The notes under the pieces were generated by a model. That model saw nothing but the letters and a program-made list of their open reading frames with translations, was not told the origin of the DNA and made no database searches. Made by a program: the position numbers and the translations under genes. Below are positions 11,551 to 25,200 of a stretch of 64,000 nt of DNA, piece after piece. Position 1 is the first letter of the stretch, and every line of letters begins with the position of its first letter. This stretch comes from Hemibagrus wyckioides (Eukaryota; Chordata; Actinopteri; Siluriformes; Bagridae). Location of the stretch: positions 4,156,917-4,220,916 of the forward strand of contig NC_080729.1 of NCBI RefSeq assembly GCF_019097595.1, written 5' to 3'.

Positions 11551-14500
11551 TGATTATAAAATAGAAATATAAACCTAACTCTTAAAAAGGTGCAAGAATG
11601 ACAATTACCTTGACCTATGCCCTAATTCTGCCCTGAAAAAAAAGGTGAAGGGAAAGGAATGGTTATCTGATCAAGACCAGGAGACAGATGAACAAGAAAC
11701 ACACACAACTGCTGTTTGTATAAGTCAGGAAAGTAAAATTGATAACAGGCATCCACTGAATCATGGAACTGTGCTGAAACTCTGAAGTTATTGCTGCATT
11801 ATTGATAAGAATTTGTGTGGGAATGGGACTTAACTGTAACATTGTGGTACCAGGAAATTGGAAGCTTGTGTAGGACAGGTGACGAGTGCAGGAAGGTGGA
11901 AAAAGACGTAAGAGGAGAGGAAAAAACAAGATCCCAACTCCAACCTCCGCCAGGAAGCGCTCACAGGTCCTGCAAGGCCAGTGGCTTTAACAATCCAGAC
12001 AGGCTCAGCACACAAACACACACACACATTCCAAAAGACACACAAGTATCTCACAAATCTCACCCGGCTATGCAGTCAGCGATGAGAAATATGCGTAAGG
12101 GGAAAGCATGGCTGACCTCTGTCTGACCCTGAACAGCCTCTGGGAACTGCAAGCCTCTGCACTGTCTGCTCCAGACACAATGAGCCAACAAGTGCATTAT
12201 TCAGACAAGCAAGGGAACATGGGACATGCAAGGGAAATCCATGACCTGGCAGTAGGACAAGTGAAAATGTTTCTTCGATTTGTGAACAAGCGTCTGACAA
12301 AGTAGATCCAGACACCCACATAGTCACACTGAGAATTCTGGGCTAAAAAATAAAAGCTTACTGCAAGTCAGAGATGCTTGAAAGCGCAAGATGTACAAGA
12401 TTAACTTGTCTTTCATTTGGCTACCATGTCATTCGTTAAACTAAATCAGAGGGTGCTCTACATGCTGTGGAAAACCGTGGACGATCTGTAAACAGTGGAC
12501 CTTTTGCAGACACGTCACATCTTTAATTAGACATGTAAGGGAGACTAAAGAAGCAGGGGCAAACTAGCCTCAAGCTCAAAGGCATTCTAATCAGGGATTC
12601 CTCGTCTGCTGGGGAAAGCCTACATGGTGCCAGGGCTCCAGCAGAGAACCCATAATACCCAAGAAGCACATAAATCCTCTGACCGTGCAGGCCTCCACCA
12701 GATGGGTAGAGGCAACGAAAGAGATAAACATGGACAAGAGGTAAGCTGGGCTATTTATAAAGGCAGCCGCCAGAGAGCATGGCTTCCACTTAGACTGACA
12801 CACCCTGGCCGTGTAAAAACACACACACAGGCAAATATCCAGTGCGGCAAGAGGAGGTTGCACCTTCCAAGAAATGTTGCTGTAATTCCATGAAGCAACC
12901 TCACTGCCTTCATGAAAAAGCCTCCAGCTCAGAGTCAGGAGGACAGGCATAAATCTGTACAGCCAAAGCCAGATGAGCCAGAGTTCTGCCTGGAAGCAGG
13001 GAGCGCAGGTGGGGTTATCATGGGGAGTTTCCCTTAGTGAGGAACTCTTCCACTTGGCTGAAACAACATTGTTCCACTTCATGGGAATGAAACTCCTTAA
13101 ATGGAGTGAAGAAAGCACTGGTACTATCTTGGAACTGTGTTCAACATGGTATATTTGCTCCACTGAGACGTTATCCCAAACCACAAATTCCAGCTCCTCT
13201 TGGGGGATCTACAGATGTTCCCTAAACATCTGTGAGATCATTTATGTAGTGAGTCCTGGACCTACCATGGGATCTCCAACTTGGTAGGAGCCAGGAGCTG
13301 AGCAAGGGCATCTTTGCATCTCAAAAACCTGAGAAAAACCTGATTTGGAGCAGCAGCAGTTTATTCTGAGGCTCCGCTGGATAGTTGAACTAGTCACCCA
13401 GATTGGATTAGATTGCACTCACTGCAGAAAAAACCCATCCAGGAGTCTAATATGTATATATCTATGTGTCCGCCAGGCCCTTCACATGAACATGCTGACC
13501 TGCAGAGCTGAGCCATCCATTGTGCCATGGTCATCATGAAAAACTAGGAAGTGGGATTAGTGGACAAAGACAGCATAGATCTGAGTGGGTCTGGTGTCAT
13601 AAACCCACTGAGCTCTTCAGTCTCACTGATTCTTATCAGGGGTCTGCACTTTACTATCGGGGTTTAAAATAATCAGTGAATTTCCTGCAAGTCTGTTATG
13701 TAAAGGTGCATGCATTGCATATTTTGCTAAAAATTCTCAAAGCTTCAACCATACAGTCTAGATCTTTACAGGACTTTTACAGGTCATACTCGTTCCTGAC
13801 CATCTGGGACCTTTTTTTCTGTCTCTCAAATGTTGGACTTGGGTCAGTCCCCAGCACACTAACCGGGAGTCAGATTTAATATTTAATTAGTGCAATTAAA
13901 AACATGTGTCGACAACCTTGCTGTCAACACGCTTTTGCTTTACGGTTGTTCTAGAAGGGGGTGTGTTGTGGGGGTACCTGGAAATGTAGCTAATTTCCAT
14001 CCTTCAATATTTTGAATGGAGCGTGTTCCTGTTTTTACAAGGTAACGAAGGGCACTACTTACGTCTGTACACAAGGACAGATATATTTCTGTCCGCCCAC
14101 TAGGAAATAAGAAGTGGGAAGTCGTGTGGGAGGAGAGAGAGAAAGAGAGAGAGAAAGAACATGGGGTATTTTTTCCTCCAATGAAACCACACGTCCTCCC
14201 AATTTTGTGGTTCGTTTCACAAATGACCTCCGACCTTTTGCCAGCTGCCAAATGTGCCTTGGCATACAGTGAAACCATGCACCGTACATCTGGAGAAACA
14301 AACACACAATGCACACACACAAATCCTGGCCAGAGGCAAAAACCCCAGACTGCATAAAGAACCTAGAAGTCTCTCAAGCTGCGAAGAGACTAGGAAGTAC
14401 ACAAGGCGACCCCGGTGAGTCCCCCCGTGTTCTCGAACCTGTGTTCTCACTTATAGCAACTGACAGCATACAACTAGCTCCTCTCAGCTGCCGACCTCAA

Positions 14501-17500
14501 TCCTGACCTCTATTTAACACACAACAACCAGGAGTGCAGTGGCACATCCAGACTGTCAGCGCTGTTCTTTTGGGATATCATTCACGAGACAGATAAACGG
14601 GAAGAGGAATTAAAAAAAAAGAAATAGTGTCTGAGTGGGAAGAATGTAAAAGAGAAGGGAGGGAGAGAATAGAAAAGAGCCCGCATGGACAAAGGATGGA
14701 AAGCACATATGTTAGTCATTGTACAGGGTCGATCCCATGTGCAGTAGGCTACAGAGCGCACTTAACGGGCCGGCTCTGGAAAAGTATATTTTACAATTCA
14801 TTGCTTCCTTCTCGCAAAATTAAAGGCCTCTTGTTAAAAACAGAACTTGTCAAACGAAAGCAGCTTTTATTACTGAGCAAACTCGCGGCCTCTTTCTAGG
14901 GCCCACTTCCCAATCAGCTTGTTTTGTTTTCGTAAAAGGATACGGCTCGCTCCAGGCCCTGTGTGTGTCTGTGTGTGCTTTTGTGTATGTGTAAATGTGT
15001 TAGGGCTCTCTTCAGCAGCAGTGCACCTTGGTGCATAATCAGGTCCGTTCCACTGAAAAGAATACAGTGCGAGTGGATGAGCGAGGTTCAGTTTCTCACG
15101 GTTGGACATTAAACTGTTCCACATTCCTAAAAGCGGAGTTCAGGTTCAACTGAGCAGAAAAATCTTGAGGTTTTTTTTTTTTGAAGTTTGTCGATGAATG
15201 ACTACTATTATTTCATGAATAAAACTTCAGTGACCCCCTACAGACTATAAATTGCTTTTGTGTTTAAAATACACACTGGGATAACACTTGGGACTTTTAC
15301 AGTGGAAAAAGTTTCAACTTTCATGCCAATACTGCTGTCAGCATCATCTCCAAGATTGCTAACTAGCCAAGTCAATTCTCTACCACAACTCACTGTATAG
15401 CTGCAGCTTTGTTGTATGGATGCATTGCATTCAGGGACTCTGGGTCCAACATTTGCACTGAGGTCTCAGCAGCTATTATGTTGGATTTCTCATTAATAGA
15501 ATGATCAGTGTTGCTGGAAAAAGACGGTCTTGCTCGTTCAACAGTAAAACCTGATTGTAATTGTAACTGATTTAGCAACGTACCATCAAACAACAAATTA
15601 GTACCATAATCACAACACAATTATTTGAATATAAGCATAGTGCATGTGTTTCAGAGTGGAGTTTTCCTTTAAGATTGAAGAACTACTTAACATTTTTTAC
15701 TCAGCCACAGACTGGTAGAAGTGCATATTTAAACGAAAGCAATCGTTTTCCACCAGAAGCAAACTTCGTCTAGAGATGTTAGATATTTTTTATCACCGAA
15801 TATGATCTTATTCAGTGCTGCGGTGAATAAATTACTATCACTACCCGACTACATTTTGAAATTTAACTTGGCCCTTGAGCTGTTTGTTGCCTAGGTCTGC
15901 TTTATATTTTAAACATTTTTAAAGAACAAACAAGAAATACAGTCTCAGACATCGAGAAAGCAAGAGAGAAGAGAGGAGAAAGTAGACACATGTGTCTGTT
16001 TCGGGGAGGAATGTTGATAGCCATCACACGTTCTTGTTCCTTCTCTGTTCCCTGGAAACTGCACACATTTAATGAGGTTTTTATGGGACCCACAGACAGA
16101 GAGGGATGCCCAGGCTGAGCAAAAGCATCAGGCTCAGGTCCAGGCTAAAATACGGACCCTGCTCCAGGACACCAGCAGGTTGTCGTCAACTCCGGCTTGA
16201 TCGCTGCTACCATCGGCTCGCTATTTCAAGGCTTCCATCTGATAGAACATTCCAGACTCATTACTGCAATATAGTAAACATACAGCAAACCAGGTCCTAT
16301 TCCACATTAATCTACAGCTGGGAAAGTCAAGAAGCGGTCATGTATGCCCCTACAAGGCTACCTATGAGACACGACCAAAAGCTAAACAAGGACTGAAGAA
16401 ACACCATTTAACAGTTATACTGTCGTTCCATCAATAGAAACCATTCAATTCCATTTCAGCTTCATTCATTTAGAGAACTTAATATATTTATGGTGAACCA
16501 AATTAATCAAAGGTTAGAAGATTCCCAGGAAATGATCATGAAGTACCTAGTCTGAGGTTAACATAGTATGTGCTGTAAACATCGCGAAAATGGCACATTG
16601 TATGTAGAATTTAAATAAATCAAATGCTGCACAGTTGCAAGCAAGATAGAATTTACTAGACATTCCACCACATTTCAATCTATAAATGTGGGCAAGAAAG
16701 ATCTACTTTCACAGGAGGAAGTAATCAGAGCAATATGGCAGATCACCAACCGCAGAATTTTTTCCATCACATATATCCATTAAAACATTTTTTCCGTCCA
16801 ATGTGTACATCCAGTCCTACAAACTTGCCATGGAAGTGCAATTACACAGCTGCAAAGCAACCTTGTGGCTAGAGATGTGCACAAAAGATATCCATGGCAA
16901 ACGGTCTGAAGATGAGAGCACATCCTGTTCGATGGGACTTTATTGGCAAGTCTGAATAACGCAAAAGGCTATATGTGACCTTTAATCGAATGCTGATATT
17001 GTCCTGGATTTTGAGCGTGAAAATCAATTACGTACATGTGTAATTGATGCATGAGGGGAAAAGGAACCTTCAAGCAAAAAATGATAAGCTGGGACTGGGA
17101 CTGTTTAGTAGACCAGACACCCCACTGAGAGATTCTCTTAAGGAGGAGCTCTGTGTACTTTCAAGCAAGGTCATAAAATACGAGCCTTGGGTAGATACTT
17201 CTCCTCTTGGCGTTAGCCTTCCAGTCTAGCATCTGTTTCAATGTAGGTTCTCGTTTACTCTCTTGCTTCCCTATGACTCCCTGGAGAATCGTGTAGAGGA
17301 TTAACAACTGGAGCAGATGATGGTTACAAGGATAGCCGTGATATTTTCAGCTGAAGTGTAGTAGTACTGTCCATCTTCCCTCTAAGGTTCCAATGGACCT
17401 GTCTGATTGAATTAGATAATGGAATTTTATTTGCATTGATGTTTTGGGTGCCAGATCATGGTGTCAGAACACAAGCAGAATACATAGGGCGGTGACGTTT

Positions 17501-19787
17501 AGTGCAACACTGATGTCAGTCTAATTAGGTTTGTGTTTGTTTGGATTTGGCTTGGGTTTCTGGCCAGAGTTTCACGATCCCTGGCCACCAGCCTCAAGGA
17601 TAGAGATCGAGAACCAGTGGAAAACACCTGTGCTCTCACTGGAATAGTGAAGAAAGTGGATCCATGCAGATGTCTGTCCAGCTACAAGGAGACCTCTGAG
17701 CAGATATCAAACTGACCGGAGCTGATTTATATGTATGGAAACACGTAGGGTATCACCACCCACGAATCCATCACAATAGCGATGTCTACACTATAATGTA
17801 TCATCCTAAATTCACACCACTTTTTGAGAGCTGGTCCCTCAGCTCAGCTGGTGGTGTTGTGATTGCAATTGCAGGTTGGTTGGTGTAAGTGTGTGCGTTC
17901 TGGAGGGGGAAGAGACCAAAAGGAAAAAAAACGGCACTCTCCCTTTCATCTCAGTTTCATCTACCTTTCATGTGTTCCACCCAAGGAGCGCAGCAGCTCA
18001 TATCCAAAACCACCGTTTGAAGCCTTTCAACTCCATTAGAGATGCTTCCTGCCTGTCCTGCACCCTGTTAGGTAGTTTCATCTCCCTAATTATCTTTATG
18101 TCAGGCTCTGTGCGTGTGTGTGTGTGTTGGGAAGGGAAATTTGTGAAATTCTTTTTTTAATCATTCTCTCTGTGAAGGGTTAGGTATAGGGGGTTGGTTA
18201 TTAAAGGGCATGTCCAAGCAGATGCACAAAAACCGCAAGGGCCTCGTCTGAAGATCTGCATTACAGACAACTAATTAGGGATTAATAATTTCCGTTTTTG
18301 CTTTTGTCTGAGGCTGGGGAGATGACGGAGCCTGTTGCAAACCATCTGAGGTGTCCTGGTTCTCCTCAGTTCTTTATGAGTGGTGGGGGTGGTAGAGGAA
18401 GCTTTGTTGTTTTGGCACAGGTGGGATCCAAAAAGGAAGTAAATCAAAAGATGTTTAGAGAGTTTGCACAGAGCTCTGAGCGAGATCCGGAGGGCTACAG
18501 ACTTGTTTGGCCTCTGCTGATTCCATGATGTTGAAAATCTTAATCAAAACTTAAGTCATCACACTTTTTTTGTGGCAAAAGTGCATAGAGAAGGAGTGCA
18601 ATACTGACATCGTTGTCATAATAGTATAATAATACAAAACACTGCTATGAAAACTCTAGTTAATCACTAATCAGTAAAATGGCGTTTCAAAGGAGCTTGG
18701 CAATTCACAGCGGTCAAAGGAATTTGACAAGGAATCCAATTGAATGACGCTGAAACATAACTTGGCCAATAGTGTAGAGCTTTCAGGTGAATGCTTATCA
18801 CACTTATATAAATGCATGGAAATGAATCAGGCCAATTATAACAAGATTTGCTAAGTGGTCATATCGTATAACTACTTTTCCCGCAAGAAGTCCCAATGCA
18901 AGAAATGCCTTTGCCATATCGTCAGGAGTTAGTGAGCTCAAATCCCGTTGACGCCATTAACACCCACCGCTGGTGGTCAAGTGAGCAAATTTGTCCAAGA
19001 TCTCTAGGGTGGGAAGGATGGCAATCTCTCAAAGACATGATAGTCAATCAGGGGCATGTCTGAGTTAATGTGTGTAGAACGGGGTAGATAGCGATTTCCT
19101 CCGAGTGTGTAATACTGCCTTGTGATGTAGCACATGTATTGATTTGCAAACATGCGTTTGGCTGACGTCATGTGTCTTACAGGAAGCATGTGTCAACCTT
19201 CACCCTGCCTGTTGGTAGCTACTGCATGACTGGGGAGATCTGGGGAGATCCGGATAGTAGGAGGGAATTGGCAGGTGACCAAATTGCTCTAAAGTTTGAT
19301 TTAAAGAGGACTGAGATCACTTCGCTCAGACTCTCTCAGACTGGTTGGCTTTAGCCTGCACCCAAGTGAGCTTGCTAAGTTTTCACCTACCTATAAAAAA
19401 AAATGTGCCAGGGCTTCATTCAAACAGTATCCTGCATCAACCGATATAAAACATGTACTTAGGAAATGTTTAGAACCTGTCTTGTAAGTGAAAGGCAGAT
19501 TTGTGCCTACCTGACAGAATGATTGATGTGTCTGCTGCATTTCTCTAACCTTTTAGGAAAATAAAGTCAATATGTTTAGCAAAGCACATAATCAAATTTT
19601 TAAACCTGTCCTTAATCTGTTTGGGAACAATTCCTGCTTCGCTGCATCATTGCTCACGATCTGTGTGGCATTGCCGCTAATTGGCATCGCTGTGGAAAAG
19701 CGCACTTGATTTTGAATGTTTGTTTTGCCTTTTATTTTGTTTTCGTAGTTTTTAATTGGAATCGCTGGGTGGGCAAAGGCTGCTGAA

Positions 19788-19818
<31 letters not shown>

Positions 19819-22021
19819 GCTATTTAATTGCTAAACTCTGAGGCACCATTCCTCTGGGTATATTTGCACTTGTAAGGTATGGAGTTAGCTTCTTGTCAAA
19901 ATGATTCATAAGGCAACACAAAAATCATGTTTTTATACCTTTATTTCTATTTACTTCATTCCCTAACATGTAACAAACTCTATATAGACTTCTCAAATCA
20001 TTATTCATACATTCAGTGTACTTTATGTCCCACTCAATTGGTGAAAAAATGTATGTTTTGGATCGTTTGTAGCTGTAATATGTCAAAGTCCGATTTAGCC
20101 CCATCCCCTCAGATATCTTGCGTGAGCTGTGTGATTCGCAATTGTAGCATGTCTATTCTAAACATTTGCAGTACATATAATCACCTCTTCTTGCTGATTA
20201 TTTTTGACAGGAAAATAACTGCATAACAGAGTCTTAACGATCCCCACGCATCGCACATGGTGACTCCCCAACCTCTTCCACCTCCCGAGTGAGCCACTGC
20301 TCATTAGGCACGACGCCTGGGTGGATTAACCACATTAAGACTTGCGGATTTTGCACATGTACACCCGCTTACATCTGAGCTGGAACTGTAAAGGAAGTTT
20401 TTACTAGACCCAAATTTATAAACCATTGGGGTTTTTTTCCCTCAAGCATGTTACACTAAACTACAACAGACCGAATGTGTACCATAGATAAGTTCATGTC
20501 ACCATTATCTTTAAACCTATGCTAAAACATTTCTACACTGATGCGCATGGTCTCACCCGGGATGACTCCGCCCTCATCCATCAACCACCAGGTGAACTAA
20601 GAAATCTTGCCTCATGTGGGTGTTTGTCTCGTGTGGGTGTGGCCTGTCCTGCATTTTTTTGTTGAAGTAGCTATACACAGCTTCTAAAGCTAACTGATTA
20701 AGATAACTGTAGTAGCTACATGCACTAACCCGAGAAACCAAGCCCTTCCTTTCAAAACAAGACAAAATCCAGGTTTATAAGCTATTCTTGTGTCAAACAG
20801 TCAATATGAACTAACTACAGTCAGGAAAGTTGTGATTAGGGAACCGAAGTAATGGTGGACCGGTCAGAGGAATCATCAAGTCAGGATTTGTCATTGTCAA
20901 TGTGTCATATGTGCTAATTTGTACAGAATTATTAAAAAATCTTGGTCTTCAAGTTACGCTGGATCCAGCTTGCTTGTCTGAACATAATGGACAATATGAC
21001 AACTGAAGATACAAAAGGAAACATAATAATTTCCTTTTCCTTGATGTTGGATTTTCCTTTAATTTGTCACCACCAGATACATGTTGTAAATGTGTGTGTT
21101 GATATGCAATGTCAAAATCCTGTGTATTGACAAATAATGAGCTTTTAATTCCGATGTGGTTTAGGGAGAAAAATAAAAAAATAAAAAATGGCGTGTGAAA
21201 GAAACCGAGAGCTTTTGCTCATAACAGGGGTTTGACTCTAAACCAAAGTAAACATCTCTCCAAGTGGATTATGACGTTATTCCGCCATGTGTGTGCATGT
21301 GCATGTATACGCCAATGAGAGATGTCACTGCAAACTACAAACAGAGAGGGCAGCTTTAAGGGCTTTGTCAGAATTTCTAGAGCCAACGGGACAACACGCG
21401 GCATATTAATGCTCGATATGATGCATGGTTTGAATTCCTGCCCAGAATGATTGCGCATAAACACACACGCAAGCTACACATGGAACCACCTGCACACACT
21501 TAACCTCACACAATGTGAAATAAATTGTGTTGAAAAAATAACACTGTGTGCATTTCCTATGAGCTTGTTTGTTTTTTTTTTAATTCCGTACAAGATCCCA
21601 GAGGACAATAGCCTCTCTGCACTCTCTCTCTCTCACTCACACACATACACACACATTTCTGTTCTAAAGCTGTGATTCAAGGATTCAAAGCACACAGCTT
21701 TAATTCATTTGATTAAAAAGAGAGAGAGAGAGAAAAAAAAACGATTTGGAGTGCTATGGCAAAATCTCAAGTTTGATAATGGGTGGAAAAATTGCGATTC
21801 GCCAGCTATTATGCCCAATCAGGCTGCAAGGCAGGAGGAGAAGAGAGTAGAACCAGATGGACCATGAGATGCTTGAAGACGCGGGGCAAAGTAGCACCAT
21901 AAAAAAAGGAGAGAGAGAGAGAGAGAGAACCACAGAGTCACACAGAGGCACACCCATCAAAAAAAGAGCTGGAGGCTCCAGATGTGGGTTTCTTCCTTCG
22001 CTGGCAAGTACGGCAGAGTGA

Positions 22022-22110
22022 CGTGTATGATGGTGGCTCAGTGGTTAACGTTCTCATCTAATGACCACAAGGCTGTGAGTTCAATTCCCAGTCCTCATGT
22101 CTATGTTTGG
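22022..22110 (+). mobile_element. tRNA-like SINE head
   Basis: tggctcagtggttaacg resembles an A box and gtgagttcaattcccag a B box, about 30 bases apart as in a tRNA-derived SINE. It lacks an acceptor stem and so is not a tRNA gene. It lies only 50 bp downstream of the bbs9 exon at 22160-22285, in the next intron. Confidence 0.5.
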
Positions 22111-22159
22111 ATTGAATTCTGTCTGTAAGGGGAGGAAAAGTGGGAAATCATTGGCTCAC

Positions 22160-22285
22160 CTGTTTTGCTTTTCGCTTTCTTCGAGGGCTGCTTCTTCTTG
22201 ATGATCTTCTCAGTGGCTTCCTGTTGCAGGGCCAGATCTTCTTCCTCGTCTTCGGCGATCGACTCGGGGATAGCCTCGCAGCATG
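22160..22285 (-). CDS. bbs9: bbs9 penultimate or late exon, lysine-rich tail (126 nt)
   Basis: Acceptor cttctcctag, donor AAAACAG before gtgagc. Two bases, 41 codons, one base. It completes the glycine/alanine codon after MIP and gives [17 protein letters not shown], then [16 protein letters not shown] and PSKKAKSKT. The segment C-x-x-I-P-E-S matches the human GCTTIPES, which fixes the assignment. After PES the sequence is an acidic block followed by a lysine-rich tail that I cannot align with the human C-terminus. The clear donor means coding continues in at least one more exon at lower coordinates. Confidence 0.93.
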
Positions 22286-25200
22286 CTAGGAGAAGAGTGG
22301 AACCGTTAACGTACGACAGCGTTAAGCAATATTAGATTTTCATTAGTGATGGATTCTATAGCTAATATTGATCTGAAGTCCAAGATTTATATTAATGCAC
22401 CCCTTTTAATATGTTATCGTTTCCATGGCAACAGCTAAATCACAAGGACAAGTATGGCAGATGAGACACCTAATGAGACTAATAATGAACAGATTTGAAA
22501 AAAGGTGCGTATGTGCTGGAGAAGCGAAATATCCTGAAACTTCCTCTGTACATAACCCAACACCTATCAAATCCCCGCTGGCTGTCTGCACAGCAAGTCC
22601 CCAGACTGTGTCTGCTGCTCCCTATCTAGGGATCAACCTGCATTAGGGGCCCTTGAGAAAGGAGCTTATGAATTGAACCCCTTGTGCCGCACCCTTGTGT
22701 TCCGTACAGCCTTTCTACAATCCCTTAGGTTGTTTCCCTTCCCGTCCTACATCCTCAAACACAGTAAACCCCCCAATCCACCAACCTTTCCACCAGGCTG
22801 ATTAGGATAATCCCATTCAATAAAGGCAATCTGCTCAACAAGCAGTGCCGGCTGGCTATTAGATTTAGCTAACGTTAACAGTTTTGTTTTTCCAGGGTTC
22901 ACGCTTGAAACCGGATACGAGCTGTTGTTTTGACAATGTTATAATCTGACAGCCTAACGGAATGGAAGAGGTCGGGATCACCGTCTACCTTGGTTGGATC
23001 AACAAGAGGAGGAAACAAGTCCCTCCTGCTAGGATAACAAGGCGGTGTCAGCGAGTGGAAACAGCAGCCGCTGGTTTGCGTATCTGGTTGGAAAGGGGAT
23101 TGGTGTGAGAACGCTGAAGAATGGTGTTGTTGGCCACCCTGGAGAGCCTGATACACCTCAACAGCCTCGGGCTGCTATTTGGTTTATATTGCCTGTATCG
23201 TGTATAATAGCTGAGATTTGAATCGGTGGTAAGCAGAACTGAATGAGATCAGACATTTAGTGATTTGATATAACATTCAGAGCTTTACAGAGGTTAGTCA
23301 TAGTGTATGATAGTACAGCTTCCTCACCGATGACTATTAAAAGACAGATTCAGCTGCCTTTCTGCCAAAATGCTGAGAAAATCGTGTATTCAAGTACTGT
23401 GTCTCAGTCACTCAGGAAAATTCTACACACACATTTCCAGTGACTTTGAATCCGAGAATCCATAAGGAACATCTCCCTCCATGAATTATTCAGTCTTATA
23501 CTCCTCTTCAGCGTGCTTCCTCTTTCCTCCCTTGGCAGAACCTCTTTTCCACTGGAACATGTCCAAAAAACAAAAAAGAAAAAAAAAAGTCTGACTTTAG
23601 ACATAAGACGAGATAGTGTGTGTCTGGCGCGCTCGTCACAACTGCCTTACGAAAATGCAAGCAGCAGAAGCAGACAAAGAGCTGCTAGTTGAACTTTGTT
23701 TGCAAGGTGAAGAGATTTAAAGGTTGTATTGATGGCTCTGATATTGAGTTTCACTCACATGATGCACATGATGCCCTCTTTCACGTACATGAGCTTACAG
23801 ACTCCCACGATTGGCTAGTGTCGCTGAGATTTAAAGGAAAAACAGTGCATAAAGACAGCATGGATATTTTTACTCTCTAAATCCCTGATAGCTTTGGGAT
23901 CATTTTGATTTGAACCCACAATCTCCAAAATGTACAGATGATAACTGAGAGTAAAGGATTTAAGTGCCGCTCTATCGCTCTCTATAGACTAACATGACAT
24001 GAGTACTAAATCTCACTGCATCGCTATCAGCAAGAAGTCGAAAGGCATCGTGTACTTTAATGTGTAAAATACAGTGGCTGAGAAGTGCTAAACACAATAA
24101 CATAACTGTATCAGAAAACAAAATAACAAATCAACAAAACCACAAACAAAATAACAAATCAGAAAAACAAAATAACAAATCAGACAACAAAATAAATCAG
24201 AAAACAAAACAACAAATCAGAAAACAAAATAAATCAGACACCAAATAACAAATCAGAAACCAAAATAACAAATCAGAAAACAAAACAACAAATCAGACAA
24301 CAAAATAAATCAGAAAACAAAATAACAAATCAGAAAACAAAACAACAAATCAGACAACAAAATAAATTAGAAAACAAAACAACAAATCAGAAAACAAAAT
24401 AACAAATCAGAAAACAAAATAACAAATCAGAAAACAAAACAACAAATCAGACAACAAAATAAATCAGAAAACAAAATAACAAATCAGAAAACAAAACAAC
24501 AAATCAGACAACAAAATAACAAATCAGAAACCAAAATAACAAATCAGAAAACAAAATAAATCAGAAACCAAAATAAATCAGAAACCAAAATAACAAATCA
24601 GAAAACAAAATAAATCAGAAACCAAAATAAATCAGAAACCAAAATAACAAATCAGAAAACAAAATAAATCAGAAAACAAAATAAATCAGAAACCAAAATA
24701 ACAAATCAGAAAACAAAATAACAAATCAGAAAACAAAATAAATCAGAAAACAAAACAAATCAGAAAACAAAATAACAAATCAGAAAACAAAACAACAAAT
24801 CAGACAACAAAACAACAAATCAGACAACAAAATAAATCAGAAAACAAAACAACAAATCAGAAAACAAAATAAATCAGAAACCAAAATAACAAATCAGAAA
24901 CCAAAATAACAAATCAGAAAACAAAATAACAAATCAGAAAACAAAATAACAAATCAGAAAACAAAATAACAAATCAGAAAACAAAATAAATCAGAAACCA
25001 AAATAACAAATCAGAAAACAAAATAACAAATCAGAAAACAAAATAACAAATCAGAAAACAAAATAACAAATCAGAAACCAAAATAACAAATCAGAAAACA
25101 AAACAACAAATCAGACAACAAAATAAATCAGAAAACAAAACAACAAATCAGAAAACAAAATAAATCAGAAACCAAAATAACAAATCAGAAACCAAAATAA

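Larger units (their letters stand above)
1..22159. other. downstream part of bbs9 or 3' flank; no supported exon
   Basis: I see no convincing exon here. Every long reading frame lacks splice context and recognisable domains. The terminal bbs9 exon, which must start with two bases completing a codon, could lie here but is probably too short to recognise by eye. The region is moderately AT-rich with A/T homopolymers and many microsatellites (1740-1790, 2091-2153, 2760-2935, 3021-3046, 3126-3160, 3464-3498, 4868-4909, 5443-5477, 19791-19817), plus old transposon pieces listed separately. 12380-14520 is somewhat richer in GC and has few repeats, but I find no gene in it. Confidence 0.6.

Noticed and set aside
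12591..13184. A 197-codon open frame on the minus strand
   Set aside because: It starts with a methionine but shows no recognisable domain, no conserved motif and no splice context. Its Trp/Cys/Leu-rich composition looks like translated non-coding sequence. One such frame in 64 kb is not surprising.
22022..22110. Possible tRNA gene
   Set aside because: A and B boxes are present but there is no cloverleaf; it is a SINE head.
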